A DNA stretch of 64,000 bases from Lethocerus indicus (lineage: Eukaryota; Arthropoda; Insecta; Hemiptera; Belostomatidae). Where the stretch lies: NCBI GenBank assembly GCA_019843655.1, contig JACDQD010000006.1:4332034-4396033 (forward strand). The letters run 5' to 3'. This document shows positions 40,001 to 49,240 of this stretch, one piece after another (within the stretch, counting starts at the first letter, position 1; each line of letters opens with the position of its first letter). The translations under genes were made by a program, and so were the position numbers. A model generated the notes under the pieces. The model made no database searches, was not told the DNA's origin, and saw only the letters and a program-made list of their open reading frames with translations.

Positions 40001-42874
40001 ACAGCGTTGTAGGGGAGCACGTTCCCGTCAGTACGCCCGTGCTGAAGCTCAAGTTCCCTTTCCTGCTGAAGGACAAGTTCTTGTGCCGAGCTTTGCGGGC
40101 GCTCAGGGGCCACCGCCACCCGCCCCTACTCTCCTCGTTCAAGGCCCACCTACTGCCCATCTCATACGTCGACTACTTGGAGAGCAACCAGATCATTATC
40201 ACGTAACCTCCTCCCTACCTTTTTGAACTATCGCGTAAACCATCTCTTAACCTGACTTCACCTATAGGCAAGCGTCATGTTTTTCCCCGATAAGGAGGGA
40301 GTGAGCTGGCCTGGGATTACCGAGGAAGGCGAGAGTGTGTAAAACGAATATCACGAATAATAAGTACACTTTAAACTAACATTATAACTTGAGAAAATAT
40401 ATATTTGATTTCAGCTGCAGTAATGATACATCTGTGCGGTTCTGGACTCTCGGCGGGCAGTATATAGGTACCCTGGGCGGAGAATCGCCTTGGCCGGAGA
40501 TCCGACCGAACGAACCGGTTGAACTGAGGAAATTCGTAGTCCCTCCCGACATTAAAAGAGTGGCTTCGTCCAGTACACTGAAGGTATCCAACTTCAGAGT
40601 TAGAATATAAATGGGCAGAAGGTTCTTCCGAGGGGCAGTTTCACTGACTACTACTGGCATTTTATCCGGTAATTTGGCTTCCTCCTGTTTTGTAGGTGTT
40701 GACAAACGGGTACGCCCCCGAGAAGGAACACGTGTTCGAGACTGAAGAGGAGGTGAAGCACAGAAAATTAATGGAAGAACGTGTGGCGGTGCACAAGTCC
40801 TACGGGCAGTCCCTGGCCAAACCCATCCTGGGCAACTACTATAGAATACCGAAAATGAATATCGATTCTCTCGATGACCCGATAATAGACAAATCGATGT
40901 CTCCACACGTAAGTTCACAATTAGTTACAATACGGGTATATTTATTATTATACAGGATGACATTCCTAGAGTTTAAATGTAGTCTAGAATACCTGTTTTG
41001 TGGTCTGGAGGGGTTGGAATACCGTATATTTCATGTGTTTCTGTCTCCTCTGGCTGGTTTGGTCTTTTGCTAGTCTGGTTTAGGCTGCTCTCCATCTTCA
41101 GTAGCGGTGTTAGTCACTATGGCAGTTAGGATTTTGTTGGGCATCCTCACTGCACTGTCACTGTCACTTGTACTGTGGTGGTTGTCTGTTTGTCGTATAT
41201 ATATATATGTGTGTGTGTCTTGTTATTGTGTTTTTTAAGACGTTGTTTGTCTTCATTGGGTTGGGAGGGATTTTGTTAATCGACTTAAGTCTTTGTCGGA
41301 TTATCGGGCAAAAAGGGGAGGGGCAGTTGAGGTTATTTAGTAGTAGACAGAATCACTTTGGGAATTTATTTTTTCGTTTTTATGTTGCTTTTTATGTTGT
41401 TGAAAATCTCCATGTTGAATACATGGAAATGAATACATGAAAAACACCAGAAAATGATAAAGAGGCCAAAAATCGCATATGCTTAAACTATCGTTTTTAA
41501 ATAAAGTTCGTTGGATGCCTGAGCACCGCGACGCTAGCGCACCCCAGAGGGTGGCACGAGGACGCACTCAACTAAAGTTAGTTAGATGCACGAGCACCGC
41601 GACGCTAGCGCACCCCAGAGGGTGGCACGAGGACGCACTCAACTAAAGTTCGTTAGATGCACGAGCACCGCGACGCTAGCGCCCCCCTGAGGGTGGTGCG
41701 GGAATGTACTTAACTAAAGTTCGTTAGATGCACGAGCACCGCGACGCTAGCGCCCCCCTGAGGGTGGTGCGGGAATGTACTTAACTAAAGTTCGTTTGGT
41801 GCACTTGCACCGATAAACTAGCGCCCCCTGAGGGTGGTGCGGGAATGTACTTAACTAAAGTTCGTTGAGTGCACTTGCACCGATAAACTAGCGCCCCCTG
41901 AGGGTGGTGCGGCAATGTACTTAACTAAAGTTCGTTGAGTGCACCTGCACCGATAAACTAGCGCCCCCTGAGGGTGGTGCGGGAATGTACTTAACTAAAG
42001 TTCGTTGAGTGCACTTGCACCGATAAACTAGCGCCCCCTGAGGGTGGTGCGGGAATGTACTTAACTAAAGTTCGTTGAGTGCACTTGCACCGATAAACTA
42101 GCGCCCCTGAGGGTGGTGCGGGAATGTACTTAACTAAAGTTCGTTGAGTGCACTTGCACCGATAAACTAGCGCCCCCTGAGGGTGGTGCGGGAATGTACT
42201 TAACTAAAGTTCGTTGAGTGCACTTGCACCGATAAACTAGCGCCCCCTGAGGGTGGTGCGGGAATGTACTTAACTAAAGTTCGTTGAGTGCACTTGCACC
42301 GATAAACTAGCGCCCCCCTGAGGGTGGGGCGCGGATGCACTCAACTAAAATTTGTTGGATGTCCGAGCACCGCGACGCTAGCGCCCCCTGTCCAGTTTCA
42401 TTTTTGGACACAACTTATTGGTAAATGAAATCTGAAAATAATCTTCGAATAATATTTAGATAAATAATATTCTTGTTTTACAGCTCAGAATTCTCAATAA
42501 TATGAAGCTGCACAAAATATTTCCAATAGAACAGCTACAAACTCCAAGTTTTCTTTCGCAGGACATTTTTAGGTACCTATTCATTATATTCTCCTATTAA
42601 CCTAATAAAATAATACGTCCGGATAATAACGAACTGTGCATGCTTAATGTAAAACTGAAACGAATCTGGGGGTTATAATAATTATTAGTTTGTATTATTT
42701 TTGTGTTTTATGTGCAGGGGGGAGAGGGACCATTTCTTAAAGCTCAAAACCAGATCAATGCCCCCTGAGATGAAAGACAACGTGGACGAAGAAACGAAAT
42801 CGGACACCTCTCTTCCTCTTGACGTACTTGTTAAAATACGAAAAGCAGCTTTCACCAAGCAGAAAAATAAATGA
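28509..42874 (+). CDS. WDY: EF-hand and WD-repeat protein, WDY orthologue
   Basis: Twenty exons: 28509-28531, 28834-28954, 29259-29366, 29767-29967, 30565-30676, 31191-31327, 35342-35536, 36072-36279, 36669-36874, 37356-37556, 37832-38076, 38467-38554, 38776-38945, 39153-39253, 39419-39634, 39959-40202, 40415-40583, 40696-40908, 42484-42572, 42718-42874. They total 3204 nt, giving 1067 residues with all phases matching. The N-terminus has EF-hand-like helices and a loop (DTSGKGAVSWD, near residue 87). About twelve WD-type blades follow (GVIHSWSL, RDLRFYDV, HIIYIWDT, RVIKVWDN, GTIKMWNF, GTVQFWSH, GYLKVWHI, TSVRFWTL). This is the arrangement of Drosophila WDY (WD-repeat protein on Y) and the vertebrate WDR49/EFCAB8-type proteins. 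Drosophila WDY is Y-linked and needed for male fertility. Intron 6 holds the vezatin gene. Confidence 0.85.
29975..30399. mobile_element. Non-autonomous inverted-repeat element against a WDY donor
   Basis: The left end reads GGTTAAAATTTACTGTAGGG, then GGAGGTTATCGGCTGTATTC. The right end is the inverse (GAATACAGCCGATCACCTCC, then ACAGTATATTTTAACC). The inverted repeats are about 50 bp and the whole element is 425 bp, with no transposase. I see no clear target-site duplication. A related partial copy lies at 48912-49240. The left end begins 7 nt after the WDY exon 4 donor. Confidence 0.8.
31328..32452 (+). other. WDY intron 6, left part; vezatin upstream region
   Basis: No exon is seen. The final 120 bases before the vezatin ATG are richer in G+C and CpG than the surrounding intron and probably hold its promoter and 5' leader. 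I see no convincing TATA box. Confidence 0.4.
32453..34363 (+). CDS. vezl: Vezatin family protein, intronless, nested in WDY
   Basis: A single uninterrupted 636-residue frame begins MSEDDDTDVVIPG. Two hydrophobic segments sit close together at about residues 98-116 and 124-145, as in vezatin. A long helical middle part (residues 150-430) corresponds to the myosin-binding region. The C-terminal half carries two patches that match vertebrate vezatin: LLKELKGALTNKKQEFEQ and FTGEFAFHKSIASQAV, followed by an acidic end. Vertebrate vezatin is a transmembrane protein of cadherin junctions that binds myosin VIIa. Drosophila Vezatin-like supports dynein-driven retrograde axonal transport. The gene is on the same strand as its host, inside intron 6. 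The lack of introns could mean retroposition or intron loss. Confidence 0.85.
   Translation: MSEDDDTDVVIPGTEFSKYLDTNFKDLYEPYVGGPSFREQPRFETGGFQRSDVVSQTRVENWMRSAIDEILHSNLLLDEDASYMYEISSQLVVVKTRFSVCAVATGFLSTLLCSNIYLRKRLYSPVSGLLFCAEALCFSASLYYSLKAFEENSQKKAIAKLCTTLQKIYYYVRKTLQFLREQNSCLFSKELLSQMGQGKKGAGKFSYLKRKSNEMLVTIKSLIQCLLDLTFASQVFTVGLINIVPLANTMDSADRYLAYYTFDQLGVSKYFCTDNLASNELNSNISSVEVLKNIYLLMQSECLTRLGLCFCPNVWQKCAEKKVFSKIFQRVKQYNNVCNDVLKTLEHQYNINFLPNPSDFEGCKNVIDSKLIESYSVIHKYTLSLNSMLCDSRMIEEYIDQNGSLEDILDAAFITSKLETIEKEHQDSFKSLQNVKRYFSQLRNKSNISNESKDESPVPASVPSSESGNNVPTVVGFSDFTPTGEDKVYLCVTDGMKEVNCTEEYDTNPQPKLPQNLLKELKGALTNKKQEFEQREMEALKNNPDYKQYMDFELPSESLESTTGSRTIEDSVLDSSITRKRLSIKLPTEIVPSNEIFTGEFAFHKSIASQAVNANFRLKNSDEEVFASGTESESEC
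34566..34571 (+). terminator. Polyadenylation signal of the vezatin gene
   Basis: AATAAA lies about 200 nt after the vezatin stop, in AT-rich DNA, well before WDY exon 7. It would end the nested transcript without touching host exons. Confidence 0.5.
34572..35341 (+). other. WDY intron 6, right part
   Basis: Very AT-rich sequence with no open frame of note. It ends with the acceptor AACTTCCAG before WDY exon 7. Confidence 0.5.
36967..37022. repeat. (TA)n microsatellite in WDY intron 9
   Basis: About 28 TA dinucleotides lie some 90 bp after the exon 9 donor. Confidence 0.9.
40975..41300. repeat. Dispersed arm repeat, copy 4, beside the satellite array
   Basis: It begins TAGAATACCTGTTTTGTGG and shares the arm core with copies 1 and 5. 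It continues through TTGGGTTGGGAGGGATTTTG as copy 1 does. About 200 bp further on, the long minisatellite array starts. All of it lies in WDY intron 18. Confidence 0.75.
41505..42392. repeat. 70-bp minisatellite array, about 12.6 copies
   Basis: The tandem unit contains CTAAAGTTCGTTGAGTGCAC, then TTGCACCGATAAACTAGCG, CCCCCTGAGGGTGGTGCG and GGAATGTACTTAA. The period is 70 bp, visible at GCGCC starts 41821, 41891, 41961 and 42031. Two unit types occur. The outer units at both ends carry GAGCACCGCGACGCTAGCG. The middle units carry CTTGCACCGATAAACTAGCG and are almost identical to each other. GTGCACTTGCAC is a near-perfect inverted repeat in each middle unit. The array fills most of WDY intron 18 (40909-42483). 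Confidence 0.95.
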
Positions 42875-42971
42875 AATATCCAGTACGGGAGAAACAATAG
42901 AAGATAAGAGGCAAAAGAAGACTGATTGAAAAAGAAATGTTATCTCCATTTTTTTAAATATAATTTTATGT

Positions 42972-42977
42972 AATAAA
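42972..42977 (+). terminator. Polyadenylation signal of WDY
   Basis: AATAAA about 98 nt after the WDY stop codon is the first canonical signal downstream. It falls 300 nt before the converging PEPCK-like stop. Confidence 0.6.
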
Positions 42978-43134
42978 GTCAAAAGGTAGTGGCCATTTAT
43001 TACCCAAACTCTGCTCCTGTGAAAATTTCTTTTAACACAGTAATATTTAATTAAATTTAGTTAGTTAAACATCTATAGTGTTCTGACTGGTTTTGAAAAT
43101 TCTCGTATGCTCCACTCCTTTTCGCACTTCATTT

Positions 43135-43140
43135 TTTATT
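43135..43140 (-). terminator. Candidate polyadenylation signal of the PEPCK-like gene
   Basis: TTTATT on the plus strand reads AATAAA on the minus strand, about 138 nt after the PEPCK-like stop codon. Other hexamers nearby could also serve. Confidence 0.4.
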
Positions 43141-43277
43141 TCTATTTAATGTTTAAACATTTCATATATTAGAATTAAATTTCGCGTGGATTCGATATAA
43201 GAAGCCATTCAGTATTGATAAAATAATTAATGCGTTTAATTGTCAATAATTAATTAAATTAAGTAATATGATACAAA

Positions 43278-43550
43278 TTAATCGGGCTTTTTACTTTCCC
43301 CACCTTCTTCGTTCGCCAACGTCTTGTGTTCGTCTTTCTTTTTACGCTTCTCAAATTCGTGTTCCAACTGTTCTATTTGAACTTTGGCGGCTTTCTGTTT
43401 TGACTTCAATCTCTCCCTAACCTCGGACTCCTCTCTCTCCTGGGCCCTCTCCTCCAAGTAGTACTGTTCCAGTTTTTGGATGGTCCCCTTCACCTGTTCT
43501 ATTCTCTTGGACCTAATCACTTCTTCGCCCTCTCTCTCTTTCTTTTTCGA
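43278..43550 (-). other. Charged coiled-coil tail added to the PEPCK homologue
   Basis: After the usual end of the PEPCK fold ([12 protein letters not shown]) the frame goes on for 90 residues rich in Lys, Glu, Arg and Gln. Stretches such as [20 protein letters not shown] and [17 protein letters not shown] have heptad-like spacing, and the end reads ESKKPD. GTP-type PEPCKs of about 620-640 residues have no such tail. The tail shares one exon with the last helices of the fold, so a misjoined neighbouring exon is unlikely. Confidence 0.8.
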
Positions 43551-46500
43551 AACGTTCGTCAACTGGTCTTTCAATCGGTACAGGAACCGGGTGATTTCCG
43601 GCGGCCCTTCGAGATACACCTCCTCCTTCAAGAACTGCAACTGCCTATCAACCTGTAGAAGACGCCCGTTCAGATATGAGTTTGAGCGTTTTTTTTAAAA
43701 AGGTTACCCTAAATACATAAAAATTATCCCGAAACACTCCGCAAGTACTAATAAATTAATATTACACCCAAGGGTTACAGTCCCGAAAGGGCTTATGCTC
43801 AGAATGTGGAGGCCGAGACCAAAATCCTTTCTTCTTTGGGTATGCATCAGAATTTAAACTGGCAATAGTTTTATTCCTGGAGGGAAAGCTAATTTTTTGT
43901 GGTGCTATAATATCCGATTTCCTAGTTACTATAAATAGGTCAGGATTGAATTGATCACCTCCTCCAACCAATAGTCGGGCGGGATGGAAAACAATTGTTC
44001 CGTGTCGAGAGGAGGACCCGAGTACTCTTCGAGGGTTATAGAAGTTGGCATGCAGCCCAGGGGAGTTTTCCTGTGGCTGGTATCGCCTTCGAGCCTCTTG
44101 ACAATCCAGTCGATTATCCTTATATTGTCCCTGTAGCCGGGCCACAGCAATTTATTCTGGAAAAACAAAAGGGAGACGATTCGTGACAATGTGTGCAAAG
44201 AGGAGAATTAGCTCGGGATACATTCTGATAAAATTTGAAAATAAAAAATCTTCATCGCTTACGTCCTTTCCGACCCTGAAGAAGTTGACGTGATAGACCT
44301 TCGGCACGACAAAGTTCTTGGTGCGAGGCCTTCCCATGTCCTCCCATTCGTAAAAGTACCTGGAAAAATTATAGCCGAAAAATGGTCTCATCGCGTACGG
44401 ATCCTGCTGGAACACCCTGCCCTGCAAGAGTAGACCCGATTATTCATAGAATTGAGCGATATTCATTAAGTGAAACTGTTAAACGTCATCTGTATCTCAG
44501 TCTCAGAATACAGAAAATAGGGCAGAACTACTAGAAAAGTAGTTTCTCATCCACCACTGAAGGTTCAGCGCATAACGATTTACTCCTAATTTAAAATACC
44601 TGTTTTGTGGTCTGCGAGGGGTTGCATTACCGTAGATTTCGTGTGTTTCTGTCTCCTCTCGCTGGTTTGGTCTTTCGCTAGACCCTGCTTAATCTAGCGC
44701 CCCCTGAGGGTGGTGCGGAAATGTACCTAACTGAAGTTCGTCGTGTGCACTTGCACCGATAAACTAGCGCCCCTGAGGGTGGTGCGGAAATGTACCTAAC
44801 TAAGGTTCGTTGTATGCTCTTGCACCGATAATTAACTTTGATTTTGCTCACTTTTAATTTGCGGGTGATGGCGGTTTCGGACCTTAGGATGGCGCCAACT
44901 ACGGAGCCGTGTTTCCAGTCGAACGCCTCGTAGACGAGTGGTACCCCGTAGGGTCTCCTCGCCCCGAACATGATGGCCGAGATGGGCACGCCCTTGGGAC
45001 TGTTCCAGTTGGGGTCCAGGATCGGCAACTGTTCAGCGGGTATACAGTACCTGCGGCCGGCCCCGCGCTATTTTTAAATTTGCCTTTAATAGGCTTTTAT
45101 TTGTTCTCTAGCTCTTCTGTCTCCTCTCGCTGACACGGTTTCGGATGTTCGCCATCTTCCGTAGGGGCGTCTGTCGGTATGGTGCCACCATCGGATGACC
45201 GACCGGTCTAACAAAAGACCAAACCAGCGAGAAGAGACAGAAGATCAATAGAACTACGCTATTCCAAACCCTCGCAGATCGCATAACAGTGGTTAGGTAT
45301 ACTGTACTTGTCCGAACCCTTATTTGGTCGGAGAGATAATTTTGAACTGTTCTGTTTCTTTTCGGAGTGTTCGACCCAAAGGTGATCCGAGCGGAAGTTA
45401 GAATAATAAACGTTGGCTGATAGATATCTCTGTGGCTAGATTAGGCGTACGTGCTGTACTGATGAGCCGGGTTCCGTTTGCCGTCCCAGGGTGTGCCCCT
45501 CCAATCGGTGATGGTGGCCCCCTCACGGAGCGGCGAGATCATCCCCTCCCAGAACACTCCGCCGTCGCTGGTCGTTGCCACGTTAGTGAATATGGCGTTC
45601 TTCCAGAGGGAGGAGTACAGGTGGCGGTTCATGTCTTCGTTCAGGCCGGTCACAGTTCCGAAAAAGCCCCTCAGCGGATTGACGGCGTTGATACTCGACG
45701 TTTTACGGTTATAGAATATAAAAGAAAGGTCGTCACTCACACAGTGTACCTTAACACAGTATAAATGGACATTCGATATAACATATACCCGAGCTCCGGG
45801 AGACGAGAACATCGGTACTAATGAGATATGTACTCTGTTAGGCATTATTCCAGCAACAGCGAGTTCATTTATTATTTATTATCTAAGACCGTCCGTTTAA
45901 ATAGCGATATAAACCGGAATAAAAGAACACGGCACCGAGTGGAATCATCACAGTTCTCCAAAAAACAATATTCAAGGCGCAACCTTCGTCCTGACCTTTT
46001 TGTTGTACTGAATTATTTTGTTTTCCAGAAAGTCAGATTTCTTTAACGCCGAAAATAATTTACGAAGGTATACCTGATAAGTTGACATGCTGGAATCCAA
46101 CATGGAGAGTGTCGTTTTGCCGCAGGCCGAGGGGAAGACGCCGCCGATGTACCACTTCTGACGCGAAGGACCGGTAACACCCATCACCTGTTTGGACCAC
46201 AAGTGTACACTCTAAATAAACGTTATCTATTATATATCCGGCCTATCGTATTTGTAATTAAATATAAAATAAATAGTCTAGTCGTATCGAATTCGTAGGA
46301 TTATAGTATTAAATCTAGTCCCCCTTTGGACTAACTTCAATAAAGATTGCTAAATAAGCTTGAGCGAGCTCATTTTTTCGTCACTTTTTTGTCCAGTGGC
46401 GCTATTGAAACGGACAAGTTTCTCCAAGTCTCGTACCATCATCCGTTGTGCCAGCCACTCCTGTCTTTTGCCGACCGCGGAGCCAATCGTCAGCGGTATC

Positions 46501-48023
46501 GCCTTCTTCACCAGAAGACCGTTTTCTCCGAATCCCGAGCCGTAGCTGAACACCTCGTTGCTGGCGGGCCTGCACACAGTGAACCGACACCGCGTTAAAG
46601 ACGAAATTCGGCCCTATCTCGCTTTTAGAATTTAACCACAAATTACTGTGTCTTATTTATAAAATTTAATATTTTCGTGTCAAAACGCGAAGTGGTAGCG
46701 GTGGCTGCTCTGTACGAATCATTACTGACTCGGTACCCAGAAATAGCTTCTCCCATTCGACAGACAGCCTTGTGTTTCTATTAACGGCTATTATCAGTCA
46801 GTACAGGATTACCTGTATATCATTATGGCCCTCTCCGGGTCGCACTGCCACCTCTGTTTCGCCCGGCCCATGACGTCCGTTCCGACCGAGTGGACGGCCT
46901 TCAAGAAGTCGTAATCGCGCCTCTTGATCATCTGATCGATGGCTATTTCGCCCATGAAGGTCATGTTCCTTGTGTGGACCACCGCCAGCGGGGAGTCGGT
47001 CAACTGCACGCCGGTCTTGGCCCGGGACGAACTCAGCGGCCCCAACACGAACGGTACAACGTACATTACGCGACCTCCAAGACATTCAAGCGAATAATCT
47101 CACAGTGAAAACCTCAACTACACAACTATGGGTCGCTACGAGCTCTTCGGTTAAAAGTAGAAAAGGTTTCGCTGCAGAAATTAAACGCTTCTACGTGGCG
47201 TGACTATATATATACACTTGCGCGGTGGAAACAATTTAATTGGGATTCTGTCTATTAACTCGTAGACAAAATTCGTAGGTATTCGTGAAGGGAGCTTATA
47301 TATATCGTCGCTTATGCTATTTTCTGCCCCATTTCATAGCGCGATGTAGTTGGAGGAGTTGGGGACCGGTGATTATACCAAAAACCTCGTCAGACGATAG
47401 ATCAAACGTGAGCTATATATTTTTTTCATTTATTGTTATAGTCACATCTACAATTTTTTCGGGAAGGTGAAGCGAGGAAAGTTGTCGTATTAAGGGATTG
47501 GAATGAAGGGATAGTTTGGAATGGAAGGATTAATACCGGGAAGCTGTGAGCTATATTCGGGTTTTTTTACCGTTCATGCAGTTATGGAACCTGTCCTCGA
47601 TGGTCTGCCTGGCCTCACCGAGCGGAATCCAGTTGCCCAGCTGGCCGGGAAGGCCGTAGGACGTCTTCGGCACCGAATCCAGACTGTCCCTGCTGCTCAC
47701 GAAGATCCTCTCGTAGGGGATCCTGGCGGCGTCCCTCGGGTCGCTGCGCGCCGCCCAGCTGAAATGTACCACCGATAAAATGACCCCGCATCTACTCAAT
47801 GCCGGCTGGTTCCAAAAAACCAGTTACTTCGAGAACCAGAAAAAAGAATATATTGAAAATGAATTTTGAATCCTCACCAGTTCTCGTATTTGGGCAACGG
47901 CTGAACGGTCCCAGCTTCTGCTAACAAAGCGAACATCCTTTTGTTCTCCTCAACACTGCCATTGCAGACTATAACAGCGGTCGGACGGCACATATCTACC
48001 CATTCGTCGACGAATATGTTCAC
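43278..48023 (-). CDS. Divergent GTP-type PEP carboxykinase homologue, probable pseudoenzyme
   Basis: Exons on the minus strand, in order: 47878-48023, 47571-47758, 46813-47074, 46437-46569, 46074-46187, 45451-45749, 44852-45050, 44263-44421, 43959-44156, 43278-43652. They total 2073 nt and 690 residues, with phases closing exactly. PEPCK landmarks run the full length: [47 protein letters not shown] (P-loop), CVSDD (metal aspartate), [26 protein letters not shown] and MRPFFGYN. True enzymes convert oxaloacetate and GTP to PEP, CO2 and GDP. Here the residue aligned with Mn ligand His264 is Arg, Asn403 is Tyr, Arg405 is Thr and Tyr235 is Phe (vertebrate numbering from memory). The C-terminus has about 90 extra charged residues. 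The N-terminal exon is uncertain. Confidence 0.88.
44588..44693. repeat. Dispersed arm repeat, copy 5
   Basis: It starts TAAAATACCTGTTTTGTGG and carries GGGGTTGCATTACCGTAG, TTTCGTGTGTTTCTGTCTCC and TCTCGCTGGTTTGGTC. It then joins minisatellite units directly, so the central part of the element is missing. It lies in an intron of the PEPCK-like gene. Confidence 0.75.
44694..44830. repeat. Two minisatellite units in a PEPCK-like intron
   Basis: Two units of the 70-bp satellite (CTAGCGCCCCCTGAGGGTGG and so on) end about 20 bp from the splice donor of exon 44852-45050. They are more diverged from each other than are the middle units of the main array. Confidence 0.85.
45108..45300. repeat. Dispersed arm repeat, copy 6, fold-back form
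   Basis: The arm (TCTGTCTCCTCTCGCTG, then CGGTTTCGGATGTTCGCCAT) is followed by its inverse (CCGGTCTAACAAAAGACC, then AAACCAGCGAGAAGAGACAG, ATTCCAAACCCTCGCAGA). It resembles copy 3 and could form a hairpin. It sits in the PEPCK-like intron between exons 44852-45050 and 45451-45749. Confidence 0.75.
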
Positions 48024-48328
48024 CTTAAATTTTTATATTTAAAAACGCGCGTGCACATTCGTATACACATTAGTACAATTATAAACTGCGGAATCCCGTT
48101 AATCCAAGTTTTTCGAAAAAAAACGAAGGACAGGAAAGCTGTCGAATCCAGGGATCGAAGTGACGGGATAGATTTTAACTGAAGGATTTGTATCGCGAAG
48201 CTGGAAATTCAAATCCGAATGGATCGTGCGGTAGGGGAATACTATTTTACGAAGGATAATGGACGGATTGTAAGGATCGAATTCTGTAGGAGTTAGTCGA
48301 GGATATAAAAGGCTCTGCACGAATTTAC

Positions 48329-48437
48329 CCAGAACGGCAAATTGGACTGTTGGCGCAGCGTATTGTTCTTTCCGCAGGGCCATAATATGAGACCGGCGCT
48401 CTTCGCACCCGCCTTCAGACGACGCCCGGTTTCCTCC
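48329..48437 (-). CDS. Candidate N-terminal exon of the PEPCK homologue
   Basis: An open frame ends ...NNTLRQQSNLPFW with a GTAAAT donor in phase 0, matching the acceptor at 48024. Joined, it reads [16 protein letters not shown]. The spacing of LP, V, FV and C agrees with the start of known PEPCKs (LPxxVRxFVxxxxxLC pattern). No start codon is in this frame, so a further 5' exon is needed. The acceptor at 48438 (TTTAAG) is only a guess. Confidence 0.45.
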
Positions 48438-48911
48438 CTTAAACATTGCCAGAGGGTCAATCAATTTCAATCAGCGCTTACCTACTAAACAGACCCTAAT
48501 CTAAACATGTAATAGTTTAATACGGCTGATTGGTAATTTTACTGAAATAAAAAGAAGCGAAAGAACTAATTTCTTTTTTTATTTCGGACAATATTTTGAT
48601 TCGGTCTCAAATATTTCTTTAAAAATACGTCTGCCGAAACACGAATTGAGCTGTTTGTGCGTTCGACTGTTTGAGACAAATTTCGAAAATGTTCGTTTTC
48701 GGGTCTACCGAATAATATTTATAACGCTTAATGACCTCGTTTTTTATTTTTGGAGTAATGTTGCTGCATACGTCGGGCTGATTCCCAGTCCATCCACCTA
48801 GGCCTGGTTAGGTTATATAAACTATAACTAATATATTACAGTTATATTCTGTTAATTTCCGGCTTCATTAGTCGGAGGGGGTTTCATTAGGAGTATGTAA
48901 TATCAAAATTA

Positions 48912-49240
48912 GGGTTAAAATTTACTGTAGGGGCCCGCGGAGGTTATCGGCTGTATTCGATATATACGGATGAATCGATATCGTCAACTTGGTCAGCCAT
49001 CTTTGTTTTCTTGTCGCGCAGCCAACCAAGGTTCCGAGATGTGAAAAAAAAACCGCCTAATTTGGTAAAAATAAAATGCACAACCCATCGGACGCCTTTA
49101 TAGAGGTACCCGATGTGAAAAAAAATAACCCGCCTAATTACAAAGGAATGATCGAAATAAAAAGCACAACCCGTCGGACGCCGTAATAATGGTAGGCGAT
49201 GTGAAAACAAAGATGGCTGACCAAGTTGACGACATCCCCT
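48912..49240. mobile_element. Partial second copy of the inverted-repeat element
   Basis: It shares TTAAAATTTACTGTAGGGGC and GGAGGTTATCGGCTGTATTC with the copy at 29975. Inside, GTCAGCCATCTTTGTTTTC recurs inverted near 49200 (AAACAAAGATGGCTGACC), so this copy also folds on itself. The matching right-hand terminus is absent. Confidence 0.65.

Noticed and set aside
41505..42392. Tandem array considered as a CRISPR-like array
   Set aside because: The whole 70-bp unit repeats, with no unique spacers, in an insect intron.
43278..48023. PEPCK homologue as a processed or decayed pseudogene
   Set aside because: Ten exons with GT-AG introns keep one frame for 690 codons with no stop, and the fold motifs are retained. 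Loss of catalytic residues alone does not make it a pseudogene.
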